Translations under genes and position numbers: made by a program
Shown here: positions 19,203 to 30,866 of the stretch, piece by piece
Layout: each line of letters begins with the position of its first letter
Numbering within the stretch: the first letter of the stretch is position 1
From: Nannobrachium achirus
Lineage: Eukaryota > Chordata > Actinopteri > Myctophiformes > Myctophidae
Length of the DNA stretch: 64,000 nt
Assembly (NCBI GenBank): GCA_963921795.1
Contig: OY997640.1
Span: 7,141,091 to 7,205,090 of the forward strand
Direction: 5' to 3'
The notes under the pieces: model-generated
What the model saw: the letters and a program-made list of their open reading frames with translations, nothing else
Database searches by the model: none
What the model was told of the DNA's origin: nothing

Positions 19203-19618
19203 TGGCTACAGTGATCTTTTTCTCTTCTTCATCATCATTATCATCATGATCATCATCATCACGACCACCACCACCATGGGCGCTGGTCCTGGGTCACCAA
19301 CACGGGTAGGTTGTGTAATCCTAATTCTAACAAAGTTTATTTCTATCGGTGGATCTGCTCTGCTGCTCCTCGGCCAGGGGGGGTTGGGTCGCACTTCGGC
19401 GGAATGATACCAGCAAGTTGAGGCTGAGTTGGCCTAATACATCTCAATATTCTAGTACTGCTAAATACTACTACCTACTACAATTACTATACTACTAATA
19501 CTATAAAACAACTGATTTCCGACAAAATGATCGCTTTTACCAACGTTTCTCTCTCTCTTTCTCTACTAACAGCCCGATGCATAAAACAATATAGTCCCTC
19601 AAGGCTGCTAGCAGCTAG

Positions 19619-19793
19619 CAGTGGCGTCAGTTCAGAACAAGCTAAGGTATGGCAACATGACTGGTGTCTGGTGAAGACACCAGTCATGTTGCCATACCTT
19701 AGCAACAGGCACGATGAAAAGTACATTTTTATTATTTCCCCCTGTCAAGGTATGGCAGCTGCATACCCCTGCCATACCCAATTGACGCCCCTG
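19619..19793. mobile_element. Non-autonomous hAT MITE, perfect TSD
   Basis: CAGTGGCGTCAGTTCAG...CAATTGACGCCCCTG, flanked by GCAGCTAG at 19611-19618 and 19794-19801. Its interior holds a hairpin around ATGACTGGTGTC. Copy B of the host piggyBac-like element lacks it, confirming insertion. Confidence 0.93.
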
Positions 19794-19859
19794 GCAGCTA
19801 GGCAGGCGCAGAGTCGCTCTGGGCAGGCGGAGCCAGGACAGTCTGTTTACTTTTTTTTA

Positions 19860-21205
19860 GGGCTGTCAAATGATTAAAATTTTTAATCAGATTAATCACA
19901 GCTCAAAAATTAATTAATCATGATTAATCACGAATCGAACTATGTCCAAAATATGCCATTTCTTTATGTATATTGTTGAGGTAATGGCAAGCTAAAGATA
20001 GATTTATCATACAATATGTAGGCCTATATATATGTTTATTATCATTATTGTTATTATTATTACCCTTTATGCATTTTTTTACCTTACCATTTATTGTGTA
20101 GCAATAGCAAATTTTTATACAATAGGCCCATGGCTACGTCTAAAACACTGGCTTACACATGACTTTTCAGGCTGTGACCCCCCAAAATAATCATATTTGA
20201 ACTGGGGACCCCCCTCCCCCCACACCACACACCCTGACGAGCACTTGGAATTGTAGGAGTTGGCATTACATTCGTTTTGACTGTTTGCTTGTGAAAATAG
20301 CAGATCTAGATCCACAAGCATGTAGATCTGCTATTTTCAGAATATCTGCCTCTAATATTTGATAATTTGACTAATGTTTGACCAGAGGTATGGTATAGGC
20401 CTAGTAAAAAGCCCTTAATTTGTCAGTTTAGAAATGTGCAGATGCCACACCTATACTGTATGTTGGTCTGTTTATTGTTGAGTGAGAAAACAATGTTAAC
20501 ATTAAGCTTAACATCTGGGGACCCCCCGAAATAAAATTGGGGATCCCCCTAGGATTCCCAACCCATAGGTTGAGAACCACTGCAATACAACACAGAATTA
20601 TTTGACATCTAGGTTACAGATAAAACAGCTGACACACGTGCACAAGACAGAGAAAACAAGCGTTTGTAACAGCTGCCATTAATGTTGTGCTGTTGATTGC
20701 CTGGGTCAAATGCGCATTTTCAACGAAAACGAGGCGATCGATCGTTAAGCTAATGTCATGCCTGGCAGTGCCGTGCGTCTTCCATCTGATCCAAGTAAGT
20801 TTGGAGCACCCAGGCCAGCAGCCCAGCACCCTAACAACATCGCGGATTTTAGGAACAGAGGTAGAAGTAGGCTAGAATATATATTTTTCAGATGTATTGT
20901 ATGATGATGATCAGGTATTATTCCAGTGAACGATCTAAATCCTGTTTCACTTTGAAACCGCAGCTCTGAGCTCTCCTCCGTCTCTCGCTGCTGCAGTCAG
21001 AGTGACATGCTTGTGTGTAGAAAGGGAAGGGGGGGTGGAGGAGGAGCAGTGGCAGCGCTATAGGCTACAGTAAGACAGTGTTCCACCGCAGACAGTGTTC
21101 CACTGCAGGTCGTTCTGCTCTTGGATTAATTGCGCTAAAAATTTTAACGCAATTAATAAAAATTATTAATTACCGCAGTTAACGCGATAATTTTCACACC
21201 TTTAC
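19860..21205. mobile_element. Insertion in piggyBac-like copy A, class uncertain
   Basis: Absent from copy B, where poly-T runs straight into ATGAACGG. It starts AGGGCTGTCAAATGATT and ends near GATAATTTTCACACCTTT, with ATTAATCA-rich subterminal blocks that are roughly inverted. It contains a minor hAT-like repeat with a palindrome module (20291-20340) that ends TTGAGAACCACTG near 20581. No transposase is seen. Confidence 0.6.
20291..20340. repeat. Palindromic GATCTACA module
   Basis: GTGAAAATAGCAGATCTA and complement, with a short AGATCCACAAGCATG centre. Confidence 0.75.
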
Positions 21206-21631
21206 TTTTTTTTTTTATGAACGGTTTCCGGCTGTCCTCAAAACGACACCGACGACCAATTATGCATTCAAAAGTTGCGCAAGGACGTCTTTTATCATAA
21301 TCCATAAAAAACATCAAACGAACGAACGGCCGTATTGGCCCTACTCGACCTCAAGAATTGGGGCGAACAGGAACGTTCAAAGCAGTATAAGAGTTAAGTA
21401 AAAAATAAACCTTAGAAACCCATTAAAACAACAGGATAAACTGTACAAAACACACAAAAAAAACAGCATGTCTTGCACTCCCTGCTAGAAGAGGCTAGAA
21501 TCGCCTATCTTGCTAACTTATCTGGATCACCTAATAAACTCCATCGTCCTAGTTCCAAATATGGATGTAAAATCCAATATGTTTAAGGACTCATGGGCCA
21601 GGCACTTACATTAATATTTTTTGTCAATTGT

Positions 21632-21960
21632 AACACAACTTAAGTGGTATACAGGTTGGAGTGCGAATATGGATGGTTCTATGTAGGTCGAACCAAACGA
21701 AGACTGAGGGGCACGGTGTCTGAACATGTTTATGCCATCAGGACGGGTAATGATAAGTATCCTATGGCAAAACATTACAGACAGGCTGGTCATGGCAGCC
21801 CAAATGCCCTAAAGGTGATGGCTATTGAGGTGGTCCCCAATTCCCGGAGGGGTGGTGATAGACTAAAACACAAAGGGAAACCTTTTGGATTTTTAAACTC
21901 AAAGCTATGGAGTTTCCAGGCCTCAATGAGGAAATAGATTATTCACCTTTCTTTTTTATA
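21632..21960 (+). pseudogene. Penelope-type GIY-YIG endonuclease, frameshifted
   Basis: The frame reads VVYRLECEYGWFYVGRTKRR and continues SEHVYAIRTGN...MAKHYRQAGH. This fits a GIY-YIG domain (here the second motif is FYVGRT). At about 21888 the frame must shift to continue with FWIFKLKAMEFPGLNEEIDY, the usual C-terminal block of Penelope-like proteins. The nuclease would have made the target nick for the retroelement. With the shift and no RT it is inactive. Confidence 0.7.
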
Positions 21961-21991
21961 ATTGTTTGGTCTCCTAAGGGGTTTGGAGTTA

Positions 21992-22203
21992 AGCTGGTTG
22001 CACACTGCTGCGTTTTTCGGGCCGAATATCGGAGTGAATTTCGGAGCACGCAAATAAAAAATCAACCTCACGTTATGTCAGTCACGTTTGCACACTGCCG
22101 CCCGTTTCGCGCACCACTCGGTACCTTGCTCTCTCTATCTCTCTCTCTCTCCTTGCCCTGAAAAACGCATTTCGCAACGAAAAACAGCAGTGTGCAACCA
22201 CCT
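21992..22203. mobile_element. PIF/Harbinger-like MITE (TTA target)
   Basis: Termini AGCTGGTTGCACACTGCTG and, inverted, AGGTGGTTGCACACTGCTG. Flanked by TTA at 21989-21991 and 22204-22206, the 3-bp duplication typical of PIF/Harbinger. 212 bp, with no ORF of its own. Confidence 0.8.
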
Positions 22204-22700
22204 TTAGTGTATACTCTTATCTGTAGGATGCTGTGCTTTTCAAAATAATTCTGTATTGGAGATTCTATTGTGGTATTTTGTTGCTTGAGTCTTCAGGTCA
22301 CTTGTTGAAACTATGGTGTAATTTCCTACTCAGTGTGGTTTGTGAAATTCATAGCCTTTTCTGGTTTTCCTATAAACAGTTTTTCTTTTTGTTTCATTTT
22401 ATGTGTGTTTTAAATAAAAGTGGTAGCTAGAGGCTATGGTAGGTTTTCATGCTGTTTTTTATAAGTCTCTACATTTTGTCTTGGTGTTGTTTTTAGCCTC
22501 CCAGTCAACCTGTACAATTATGATAACGAGCTTGTGATGTCATGTCCTGTTCCTATAAAAGCCATGTTTGTTCTGCATTTTTGCTTAGTCACCCTGAAGA
22601 AGGCATAATGTGCCACAACGCGTAGGTGCAGTTTTTTTTAATGTTATTGCTATGCATTAGCCTTGAAATAAAAGCTTTTTAACTTTCCCTCAAGAGTGCC

Positions 22701-23399
22701 TTGGTCTAAACCTTTTTTTTTTTTTTTTTTCGCAATTAATGAAAGTTTGTTGACCACATGCACACCACACAAATAGTTAAGTTATTAACCCAAATAATGA
22801 ATGAAACTGGTTGAGCAGATCAACACAAATAGTTACAATTCGGTCTTACCATCAGATATAGATGCAGCCTGGATGATAATACATTGGGAATTAAAACATA
22901 ACATTAATAACAGTCAATGAATCCAATGTTTAAATTCAGCCAATAATGTTTGTTATCAATAAATCATAAAATTAGCTAATTAAATCTTGTGTCACACAGT
23001 ACTCAATGTAAGATATCCATCTCAGCAAAGACATTAATTACCAAATAAATATTGTCAATGCAATTTTGTTTATAATAGTAAAGGAGCAGATCAGTAAAAT
23101 AGATAGATAAAATAGATTATATATCATGTGTGCATATATCAAAGCTGATAAATATGGTAATGAGCAATCAAGAATGAATGCAAATGTAAAGTTATGGAGA
23201 ATAGAGCCTCAGTGAGAGGTATTCAGGAGAACATTTGAACCAATCAATTGTATCTGCTCTCACCAGCCTCTATTACCAGTATTGTATAATTGTAACTCCT
23301 TTTTTAATTGTACATGATCCCAGCTAAATAAACAATGCATGAAATGAAAGGGAACTACATTAAACTAGAAGCAGTGCTCTTCCTAGCACAGGTCTCCAC
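22701..23399. other. AT-rich intergenic sequence, nothing recognised
   Basis: Poly-T at about 22713-22730, then AT-rich sequence without ORF, repeat end or hairpin that I could support. Confidence 0.4.
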
Positions 23400-24334
23400 C
23401 AGGTAGCTATTTTGTTCTAAAAATGTGTTATGCAAAAGTTGACCTACTGGTGGTGCTATAACAGGCCAATGTGAAAAGGGTGGCATTTTGTTCTTTGACC
23501 TAGTGGGAATGTGTGTGCAAAGTTTCACACAAATTCCACACTGCGTTCATGATTTGAGGCATTTTGTTGAAAACGGACCAATCCTTCAAACTTTGGAAGG
23601 CAATCTTAGCCAGTCAGGATGGAATATGAACAAGCAAAGATATCCGTCTTGATGACATGACTATAGAGATCATGTGTAGCAAGTTGCGAGAAATTTTGAT
23701 AACATCTGAAGGAGTCATATAAAAAAATGGTTTTACATAAGTCGGCCTCCTGGTGGCGAAATGCAAATTTGAGAAATGCAGGGCAAAGGTTTATCTTTAG
23801 CCTGTAGGGAGTGTGCATACAATGTTTTACAGTGATCGGTTGAGTTATAGAAAAAGAAAAACACACATCAGGCTGGTGTAGCGTCACCATGAGGCTGATT
23901 TTACCACTTTTAAGAAGTCTTCTTCGGCCTAGTGGGAATATGCATGCAAAATTTGACGGAAATCGCATTCTGTGTTCAGGATTTGAGGCATTTTGTACAA
24001 AACGGAGAAAAAAAAACGGGACAGTTCTGCAAACTTTGGAAGGCAATCTTAGCCAATCAGGATGGAATATGACAAATCGAAAATATCCATTTTGTTTAAT
24101 GACTATCAGAGACTGTGTACCGATTTGCGTGATTTTTGGACAATCTGCGTAGCGGTACTATCCAGAAATATGTTTTGCCTCCTGGTGGCGCTATAACAGG
24201 CCGATGTGAATAATTTGTGGCAGAGGTTTGGCTCTGGCACCCAGGGAGTGTGCGTGCCCAGTTTCGCTGCCATCATGGCAACGGCGCCGGAGATTAGCTG
24301 TACACAGACAGAAGGAGAGGACACACGGACACAA

Positions 24335-24369
<35 letters not shown>

Positions 24370-24440
24370 CGGACGGACGGACGGACGGACGGACGGACGG
24401 ACAGGGTGCAAAAAATAGTCTCCCCATGCCTTTCGGCTGG
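23400..24440. repeat. Tandem degenerate repeat (TGGTGGCGCTATAACAGGCC family)
   Basis: Three or more diverged units of 230-480 bp share CTGGTGGCGCTATAACAGGCC, CAAACTTTGGAAGGCAATCT and GGATTTGAGGCATTTTGT. It ends with (AC)n at 24341-24366 and (CGGA)n at 24367-24401. Related blocks occur at 36170-36650 and 37525-37860. No coding function is seen. Confidence 0.7.
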
Positions 24441-24774
24441 TGTAGACAATTAAATTAAAAGTACAACAAAATGATCAAATCCGGTCGAATATAAATTGAA
24501 TTACAAACTATGATAATTAGATTTCCAATTAGAATAATCAAAACAGGGTTCAGAATAAAAAAAAGAGGTGAGTCTTACGAAGCACTTTAAAGTTCATATT
24601 GAATACAAAATACAAGCAGGTAACAGCTAACAACACTACTGGCTGTTAATGTTAACAGCAAAAATAAAAGAAACAAACACTCCCCCATCCCGACAGGACG
24701 ATTTTCCCCTTAGAAATCAATTAAGATTCCCCACCAGATTCCCCTTTCGTTCCCATTCACCGTAACATAATGTA

Positions 24775-27700
24775 TTATTCATTCAAAGCCAGGTCAGTGT
24801 GAGGTGTGTCCAGAGCTCTGCGGAGGTTCTGCCAGAACAGTCCAGGGTGCTGTCTAGCCTGGGACCAGCTCAGGTAGGTGTGACTCTTCATCAGCCTCCT
24901 CATGTGATAGTGGGGAGACAACTGGTGGGCTGGAATGTCCTCCAGAAACACCAGGATCAACACGTCCTTCTGTTCATCAAACAGACGGTAGCTGCACACA
25001 GGAGACCAGAGGACAGTTACACTCAAGTTGTATGGACAGTTTTTGATAGAAAGAAAGTCATTTTGGGGGTGAACTATCGCTGTAACCCCTTACCCTAACT
25101 GCTGCTGTATAACCACAATGAACTCCTACTAATAGTAAATGGTAATGCCGGGGAATGTCACGTATGAGCAAATGTACAATGACAAATACCTCCAAAATAC
25201 AAGGGGGACTAATTATATTTATTTAAACCAATCGATTAAATTAATATATAATGCTGCAACTATGTGCCAAGAAAGGGGTGTCCAAACTTTTTTCAAAGGG
25301 TGCCGACTATATCTCCTTACAAAATGTACTTTCAGACAGACCATAGCAATGTCACATACATATGCATCGCAATTACAATATTTTATTTAACTATCATCAT
25401 CAATATTGTATATCAGTGGTCAGGTGTGTGCTCTGAACAAAACACAAATAACTCACATTACCAAATGTAAAATATAGCCTTTCTTTGACCCCTTCAGAAT
25501 GAGACAAAATATAGCCTTTCTTTGACCCCTTCAGAATGAGACAACAGGGAACAAGGAATCCTGACAAATTATACAATCAAATATTCTTGCAAAAATGTGT
25601 CATCAAGTCGCATTTGGCTCCAGGACGCACTTTGGACACCCCTGTGCTAAGAGCTGCCACTGTAGGGCCCCATAACAGCTGCAATACTGCCCCCACCTGG
25701 CCATCTGGATCTCTCTAGAGCACCATTCACTCTCCAGGTAATGATGGCTGATCACACAGATGGTCTTTCTGCTGCCATAAATGGCATCTGCAATGTTCTC
25801 TACAATGGGTTTACCTGGAAACATACCAACATTATTCACATCCCATTCAAAACTAGTTCACTTCTTGAGAGATAGACAGATACTGTAGATAGACATATTT
25901 AGATAAATACAGTATTACTTTGAGACACAGAGAGAGGTTTGCACCTGGTAGGAAGTCTCGGTGGTGCAGACAGAGTCTCCAGCCCTGCTCTCCCTCCAGC
26001 ACTGGAAGCATTTCTCTGACAACCCAGAGCTCATCGTGAACGTTGTAGGAGATGAAGGCATCGTAGCGCTCAGGAGACCCCCTCTTTCTTTGCTTAGCAT
26101 CATAAAGGAAGGCCAGGAAGAGGTAGTAGGCATAGAGAAGATGCAACCTCAGGAAGTGGTAGGTGAAGGATGTGAGCAGAGTTATCACAATCACACAAGT
26201 GGAGGAAATGAAGCAGATGAAGCTATTGTCAAGAAAACAGGAATGATAGTCAAAGTCCAGAAACCTGGTTCCCTTTTTAGCCAGAGGATATGCACACGTG
26301 TAGCGGTAAGCACCAACTACATGTGTTTGGTTGTTGTTCTGCATCCACTGCTGAAAGTCAGCATTAGAACAATCACAAGCTAAAGGGTTTTCAGCCATGT
26401 AAATATACCTGAGAGCAGGAAGAAAACTGAACACAGAGACATTGATCACCGTCAAATCATTCTGCCTCAGGTCCAGCCAAGAGAGTTGAGTCAGATTGGC
26501 TTGTGCCAGGAAATCCAGGGAAGTCAGATGACTGCTCCCTATGGAAAGAGTCTTCAGCTGTGGTAGGTATTTTAATGAGTCTGAAATTTGTAGAAAACAA
26601 TAAACATGCAAATGTTCCAAATGTTTCATATCATTGTCTAATAGAATAAATGGAATATTGACTTCTATTGAACTACATTCTATTGTTAAGCTCTTCAGGC
26701 TCCTCATTAAGGTGGGAGGTGAAGGTGACATTTCTAAGATTGTCCTATGAAGATTAAGTTTAAGTGTTTCAAGTTCATCTAGTCCTTCCAAATAGTTGTT
26801 GTCCCATGGCCTTGCAAAAAATAACTTGTCACAAAACTCCAGGTCAAACTCTTTGAGCGATTTCAGACCGTTGAATTCCCCTTTGCGGAGCCGGCCAATG
26901 TTATTATTATTTAAATCCAATAATTCTAGTTTGTGTAGGCCAGTCTTAAACATGTCACCAAATGTCGCAATGAAATTGTGATTCAGAGTTAGAACCTTTA
27001 ACTCATGGAGATGTTGAAAAACACACTGTTTGAGTTCAGAGATGTAGTTGTAATCTACATGAAGGTGTGTGAGGCTGGTTAAATTGAGGAAGTCTGAGCA
27101 GCTTAAATCAACAATATGATTGGAACGTAAGTTTAGAATTTGAAGCATGGAGAGATTCTTAACATCATCTGGCACTTTGGATAGGTGGTTGGAGGCTAGG
27201 CTCAAGCGACTCAGTTGATGCATTTGTTTAATTGAATCCTTGGACAGTTCAGTAAGGTCATTATATGATAGATCCAGGTTGGTAAGCTGAGTACAAGGTG
27301 GCAATGTTTTATTTAGATTGGCTTTGATGCAACCTTGCAGGTTTAGTGTTCTCAGTGTGGCTATCTCACAGACAATGTGTAAGAAATCTCTGTCTATTCT
27401 CACATCTAACAAAGACAACACATGCAGGTACTCCAGTGAATCAAGGCTCTGTAGAGCTTTTCTGATGCTGTTAAACGTTGTAATAGAACAAACCAAATGA
27501 GTTATATACCTTAGAAAATATTTGTCTGGTACGTCCCACTCCCATCCAGTATCATTACAACAGTCGACCAGTTCAATTGTCTTAAGATTTGGAAATACAG
27601 CTGTTGTGATGCTAAACCTTTTTATGGACCTTGACCTTACACTTAACTTCCTGAGCTCAGAGGACATGTTTAATGGCAGATCTTTTGACTGAAAAGACTC

Positions 27701-28273
27701 TAGCTCATAAATCTTGATGTTCAGCACCTGTAAGCTTGGTAGTTGTAAGACGTGGATAATATATGTCATTTGATTGGATGCCAGATTAAATTCCTGTAAG
27801 CTGGTGAGGGACTGGAATGCAGCAGGGTTGATGAATGTGATATTGTTATAAAACAAGCTCAGTATCAAGAGGTTAGACAGTCCCTGAAACATATTGTCTG
27901 TCAGCGTTGTTAGTTTGTTATTGTCCATATGGAGCGTTTTAAGTTGCACCAAAGGGACAAAAGCCCCACCTTCTACATGAGTTATTAAATTAGAACTCAG
28001 GTCCAAATCCGTGAGATTTGACAGATGGTAAAAATCTGACCTGTTTATCTTTTGGATGTTATTGACTGCTAGTGATAATGATATAACGTCTCTGGGAATG
28101 TCCTCTGGTACACTAACAAGTAAACCATTCCCACAGTGCACTGAAACACCAGCTGTGACATTGTCAGAGTAAACAATAGTGCAGTCTTTCAGGAAGTAAG
28201 CCAGAATGGGACAAAGATGAAGTGAGAACAGAAAAAAGAAGGGGAAATGCCAGCTTCCTGTCTGTAGCATCAT
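24775..28273 (-). CDS. Toll-like receptor, TLR11 group (TLR22/TLR23-like), three exons
   Basis: Exons by GT-AG and frame: 28273-25945, 25814-25697, 24991-24775, with split codons Gly and Ser, giving 887 aa. The ATG at 28273 is chosen because the codon opening the longer frame is TTG. Signal peptide about 1-25; leucine-rich repeats about 60-640 with many LxxLxLxxN units; LRR C-cap PLACDCSNADFQQWM; one membrane segment near residues 685-708; TIR domain from about 737. TIR box 1 YDAFISYN, box 2 RDFLPG, then GSRKTICVIS, SEWCSREIQ and box 3 FW are all present. It is a type I receptor expected to sense microbial ligands and recruit TIR adaptors. TLR11-group identity rests on the TIR sequence; TLR22 versus TLR23 cannot be decided here. 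A hAT MITE lies in the second intron. Confidence 0.9.
25273..25644. mobile_element. hAT MITE inside TLR intron 2
   Basis: Termini AAGGGGTGTCCAAACTTT and, inverted, CAGGGGTGTCCAAA. Flanks TGCCAAGA (25265-25272) and TGCTAAGA (25645-25652) match at 7 of 8 bases. The element is 372 bp and ends 52 bp from exon 2. Confidence 0.88.
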
Positions 28274-29373
28274 GGCTGTATTCACGGTCAACTGTCAGGT
28301 GCTTTTGGTGGAGTAATTCTGCTGTGGACACTGGCTGATGACAACACTGTTCAGCATTGATGATCTAAAGAAGATACAACAGTAAAACAGTTACAGAACA
28401 CATGTAACCTTCTATTATATCTTTCTTTTTTCTTTTTCCTGCTTGGCCCCAAATGACTCTGGGCCAGCAGACTCTGGGTTGCGTCCCCCACGGAGGTTAG
28501 CATTTCACCAGGTTAGCTTTCACCAGCGTCGGCAGGTTAACATTTCACCAGCGTCCTCCCGTGGGGACGAGAGGGCGCATCCTTGTGGGGGGACGGAGCG
28601 TCTTCAGGTTAGCTTTTCACCAGCATAGTTTTACTCAGGTTAGGGTTAGTGTTAAGGTTGGGTTCAGGTGGTTCTCCCTCCTCCCGCGAGTCGCGTCCCC
28701 ACCGCTAACCTGTAGCACGCTCAATTTAGGTTAGGGGGAATGAAGCATGTGGAAGGAACACGTTATTCCAGCCTTTTCCTTTCCCTTCCATCAGGCACTC
28801 TAATCACAAGGCCACTGAGCTTGTACTTGGTGTAAAAAGGTTGAGAACCACTGGTTGGCATTAGCATTTCACCAGGTTTGCTTTCGGGGACGCAAGAAGA
28901 GATCGCCCTCCCTCCTCTGGGCCCCAACGCAACTGCGTTGTCTGTCTCAAGGTAGTGATGCCCCTGATAGATTATTACTGTATTCCGCAAAGAAACTTTA
29001 ACAATAAATTGAGCCTGCGTGAGTTATTTTATAAGGCAGGATGTGTTTTTGTTGCTATCTTCCCCGGATCCCCCCTTCATTCATTCGATAACAAGTTACT
29101 GTAATTCATTCACTCCCATACATCATTTCGATAACGGAGCGTCGGCAGGTATCACTACTCACCCCACGGAAGTTAGGGTTAGGGTTAGGTTTGGTTGTCG
29201 AAAAGATAAACAATCAACATAACAGGCATAATATCATAATAACAATAAACTCATTCATGATTGCAATAAACCAATTCATGGTTCCTACAGGTCAAACACT
29301 GCATCAACTTTACCATTTAGCTTGTACTTATTCACAGTCATCAAGTTAGTGATTCATCATCATAATAATAATT
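28274..29373. other. TLR upstream region and GGTTAGCATTTCACC repeat family
   Basis: 28274-28440 probably holds the TLR 5' leader and promoter; no TATA box is evident. 28460-28740 and 29130-29195 contain GGTTAGC(A/T)TTTCACCAG units mixed with short GGTTAGGGTTAGG runs. The same family is at 36900-37060 and 44400-44590. No gene is seen. Confidence 0.5.
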
Positions 29374-29383
29374 ATTATATATA

Positions 29384-29450
<67 letters not shown>
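29374..29450. repeat. (TA)n microsatellite split by transposon
   Basis: AT array ending exactly where the element at 29451 begins. The array resumes at 31885-31916, beyond the element's other end. Confidence 0.9.
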
Positions 29451-29452
<2 letters not shown>

Positions 29453-30512
29453 GTGGGTGACGTGACATAGCGTTTTTGCTGTCCTCAGTGTCAAACATGT
29501 ATAAATAAAAGATATACTTGTCAAAAACCTTCTGAATATTGTGCAGGACATTAAGCTTCATGTGAACTTACTCAAGATTAAAACATTTCATTCCTCATTT
29601 CTTCAGAATTTTCAACCAAACATGGCAAAACACATATGGTGTGACTGTCCCGACCTTGTTTCTCAAAGTGGGAACTTGAATAAAACTAAGAAAAAGAATT
29701 GCTAAAATTCATTTTAAAAAATCCATAACTATAATATAGATGTCTATTTGTGAGCCTATATGTTTTCAAAGTCCAAGCATAATATTTTCAGTCATTTCTG
29801 ATCAAAAAGATTTTGTCCCCCAAACCAAAATCATTTGGTGTGACACTAGTTTGGAAAAATTAAATAGGCAATTATTTGGACACCTATTGGGCTAGAGAGG
29901 TCCTTCTTCTGTAAGGCTATTCAGCACTCCCAGCACAACTGCAAGACAGGTGTCTGAGGTGAGTTATGATTTTAACATTTTCATGAAATGCCATCTTGTT
30001 GAAACTTTGACAAGTGTGGCACTTCTGGATGTCTGTTGGTGTGACACCTTTTCATTAAAAAAGCTAAAGTTATTTGAAGTTTTGGTCATAATTGCATGTA
30101 AATCTAGGTTGCTTTGTTATAGCTAGCATGTTGTTAGCATGCTAATGTGTACCTAGTAGTCTCAAGGTAAACCTAAATGCAGAAAACGTAATATGATGTG
30201 ACACTTCATCATAATGGTGTGACATGTCTGCTTGTCACGCCATATGACTTGATTGTCACACCATATGATATATACTGTATTTAACTACAGATATAACAAT
30301 AAATAACAAAGTCCCATGTTTCTTTTGTACATTTAAACATTTGTTTTAAACATTTTTACATAAAATCTAATTTTGCTTCATTCAGTGATACTTCAAATTC
30401 ATCAGACAGAGCAGAAACCCCTTCACAGAAACCTTAACATATTGTTTCAATCTAAACAATATTTTCTCTTTGTCTTAAACTATACATTCCATTATCTTTT
30501 GTCAGCTGGAAA

Positions 30513-30707
30513 ATGACAAGTGCTGAGAGAACGAGAAAGTACAGGGAGAAACTAAACAATGACCCAGCAAGGAGAGAGGAGCCAAAGGGGCGAGACTGCA
30601 TTTTCTACGAAGAGCAGGAGGTTGTCTGTGGCATAGCAGAACCGCAACAAGGCAGCCGGTTTGCTACCCTCACCAAATACGACTGGCTGATGTACAATAC
30701 AGTCTAA
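30513..30707 (+). pseudogene. Short fused ORF, internal-deletion remnant
   Basis: 64 aa starting MTSAERTRKYREKLNNDPAR, a basic helical start resembling N-termini of transposon-encoded fish proteins of unknown function. It ends EPQQGSRFATLTKYDWLMYN, which resembles the C-terminal part of the same kind of protein. The join around residue 25 looks like an in-frame internal deletion. Function unknown; the family resemblance is from memory of the pattern and needs a search. Confidence 0.4.
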
Positions 30708-30799
30708 ATGTATAATCTAATCTAATCTAATACTTTTGTACTTTCACTCACTGGACTGGACAGTGGACAGTGTTAAGGTAGGACCCCAGACGAAAATTG

Positions 30800-30866
30800 C
30801 GAAAATAGCTGATCTACAAGCTCTCAACGCGTCGTGCTGCGAGAGCTTGTAGATCAGCTATTTTCG
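30800..30866. repeat. Palindromic GATCTACA module
   Basis: CGAAAATAGCTGATCTACAA and complement around a CAACGCGTCGTGCTGC centre, within the transposon at 29451-31884. Confidence 0.8.

Larger units (their letters stand above)
16903..21393 (-). mobile_element. piggyBac-like element, copy A (TTAA target)
   Basis: Flanked by TTAA at 16899-16902 and 21394-21397. Termini are CTCTTTTACTGCC at the left and CTCTTATACTGCT read inward from the right. It is collinear in blocks with 57998-62092, and the transposase exons read on the minus strand. It lacks the DDE core kept in copy B. It carries an added hAT MITE (19619-19793) and a further insertion of about 1.35 kb (about 19860-21205) that copy B lacks. 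Confidence 0.8.
21620..22700 (+). mobile_element. Penelope-like element 3' fragment
   Basis: A GIY-YIG nuclease region (21632-21960) is followed by a tail with CCCTGAAGAAGGC and ACAACGCGTAGG, motifs common at Penelope/Neptune-type ends, and then AATAAAAGC near 22670. The reverse transcriptase is missing, so the copy is 5'-truncated. A PIF/Harbinger-like MITE is inserted at 21992-22203. Confidence 0.65.

Noticed and set aside
26000..26383. Plus-strand ORF opposite the TLR
   Set aside because: A shadow of the TLR coding strand with no recognisable features.
28274..28291. Longer TLR start at 28291
   Set aside because: The codon is TTG on the minus strand. ATG codons at 28273 and 28270 directly precede a good signal peptide.
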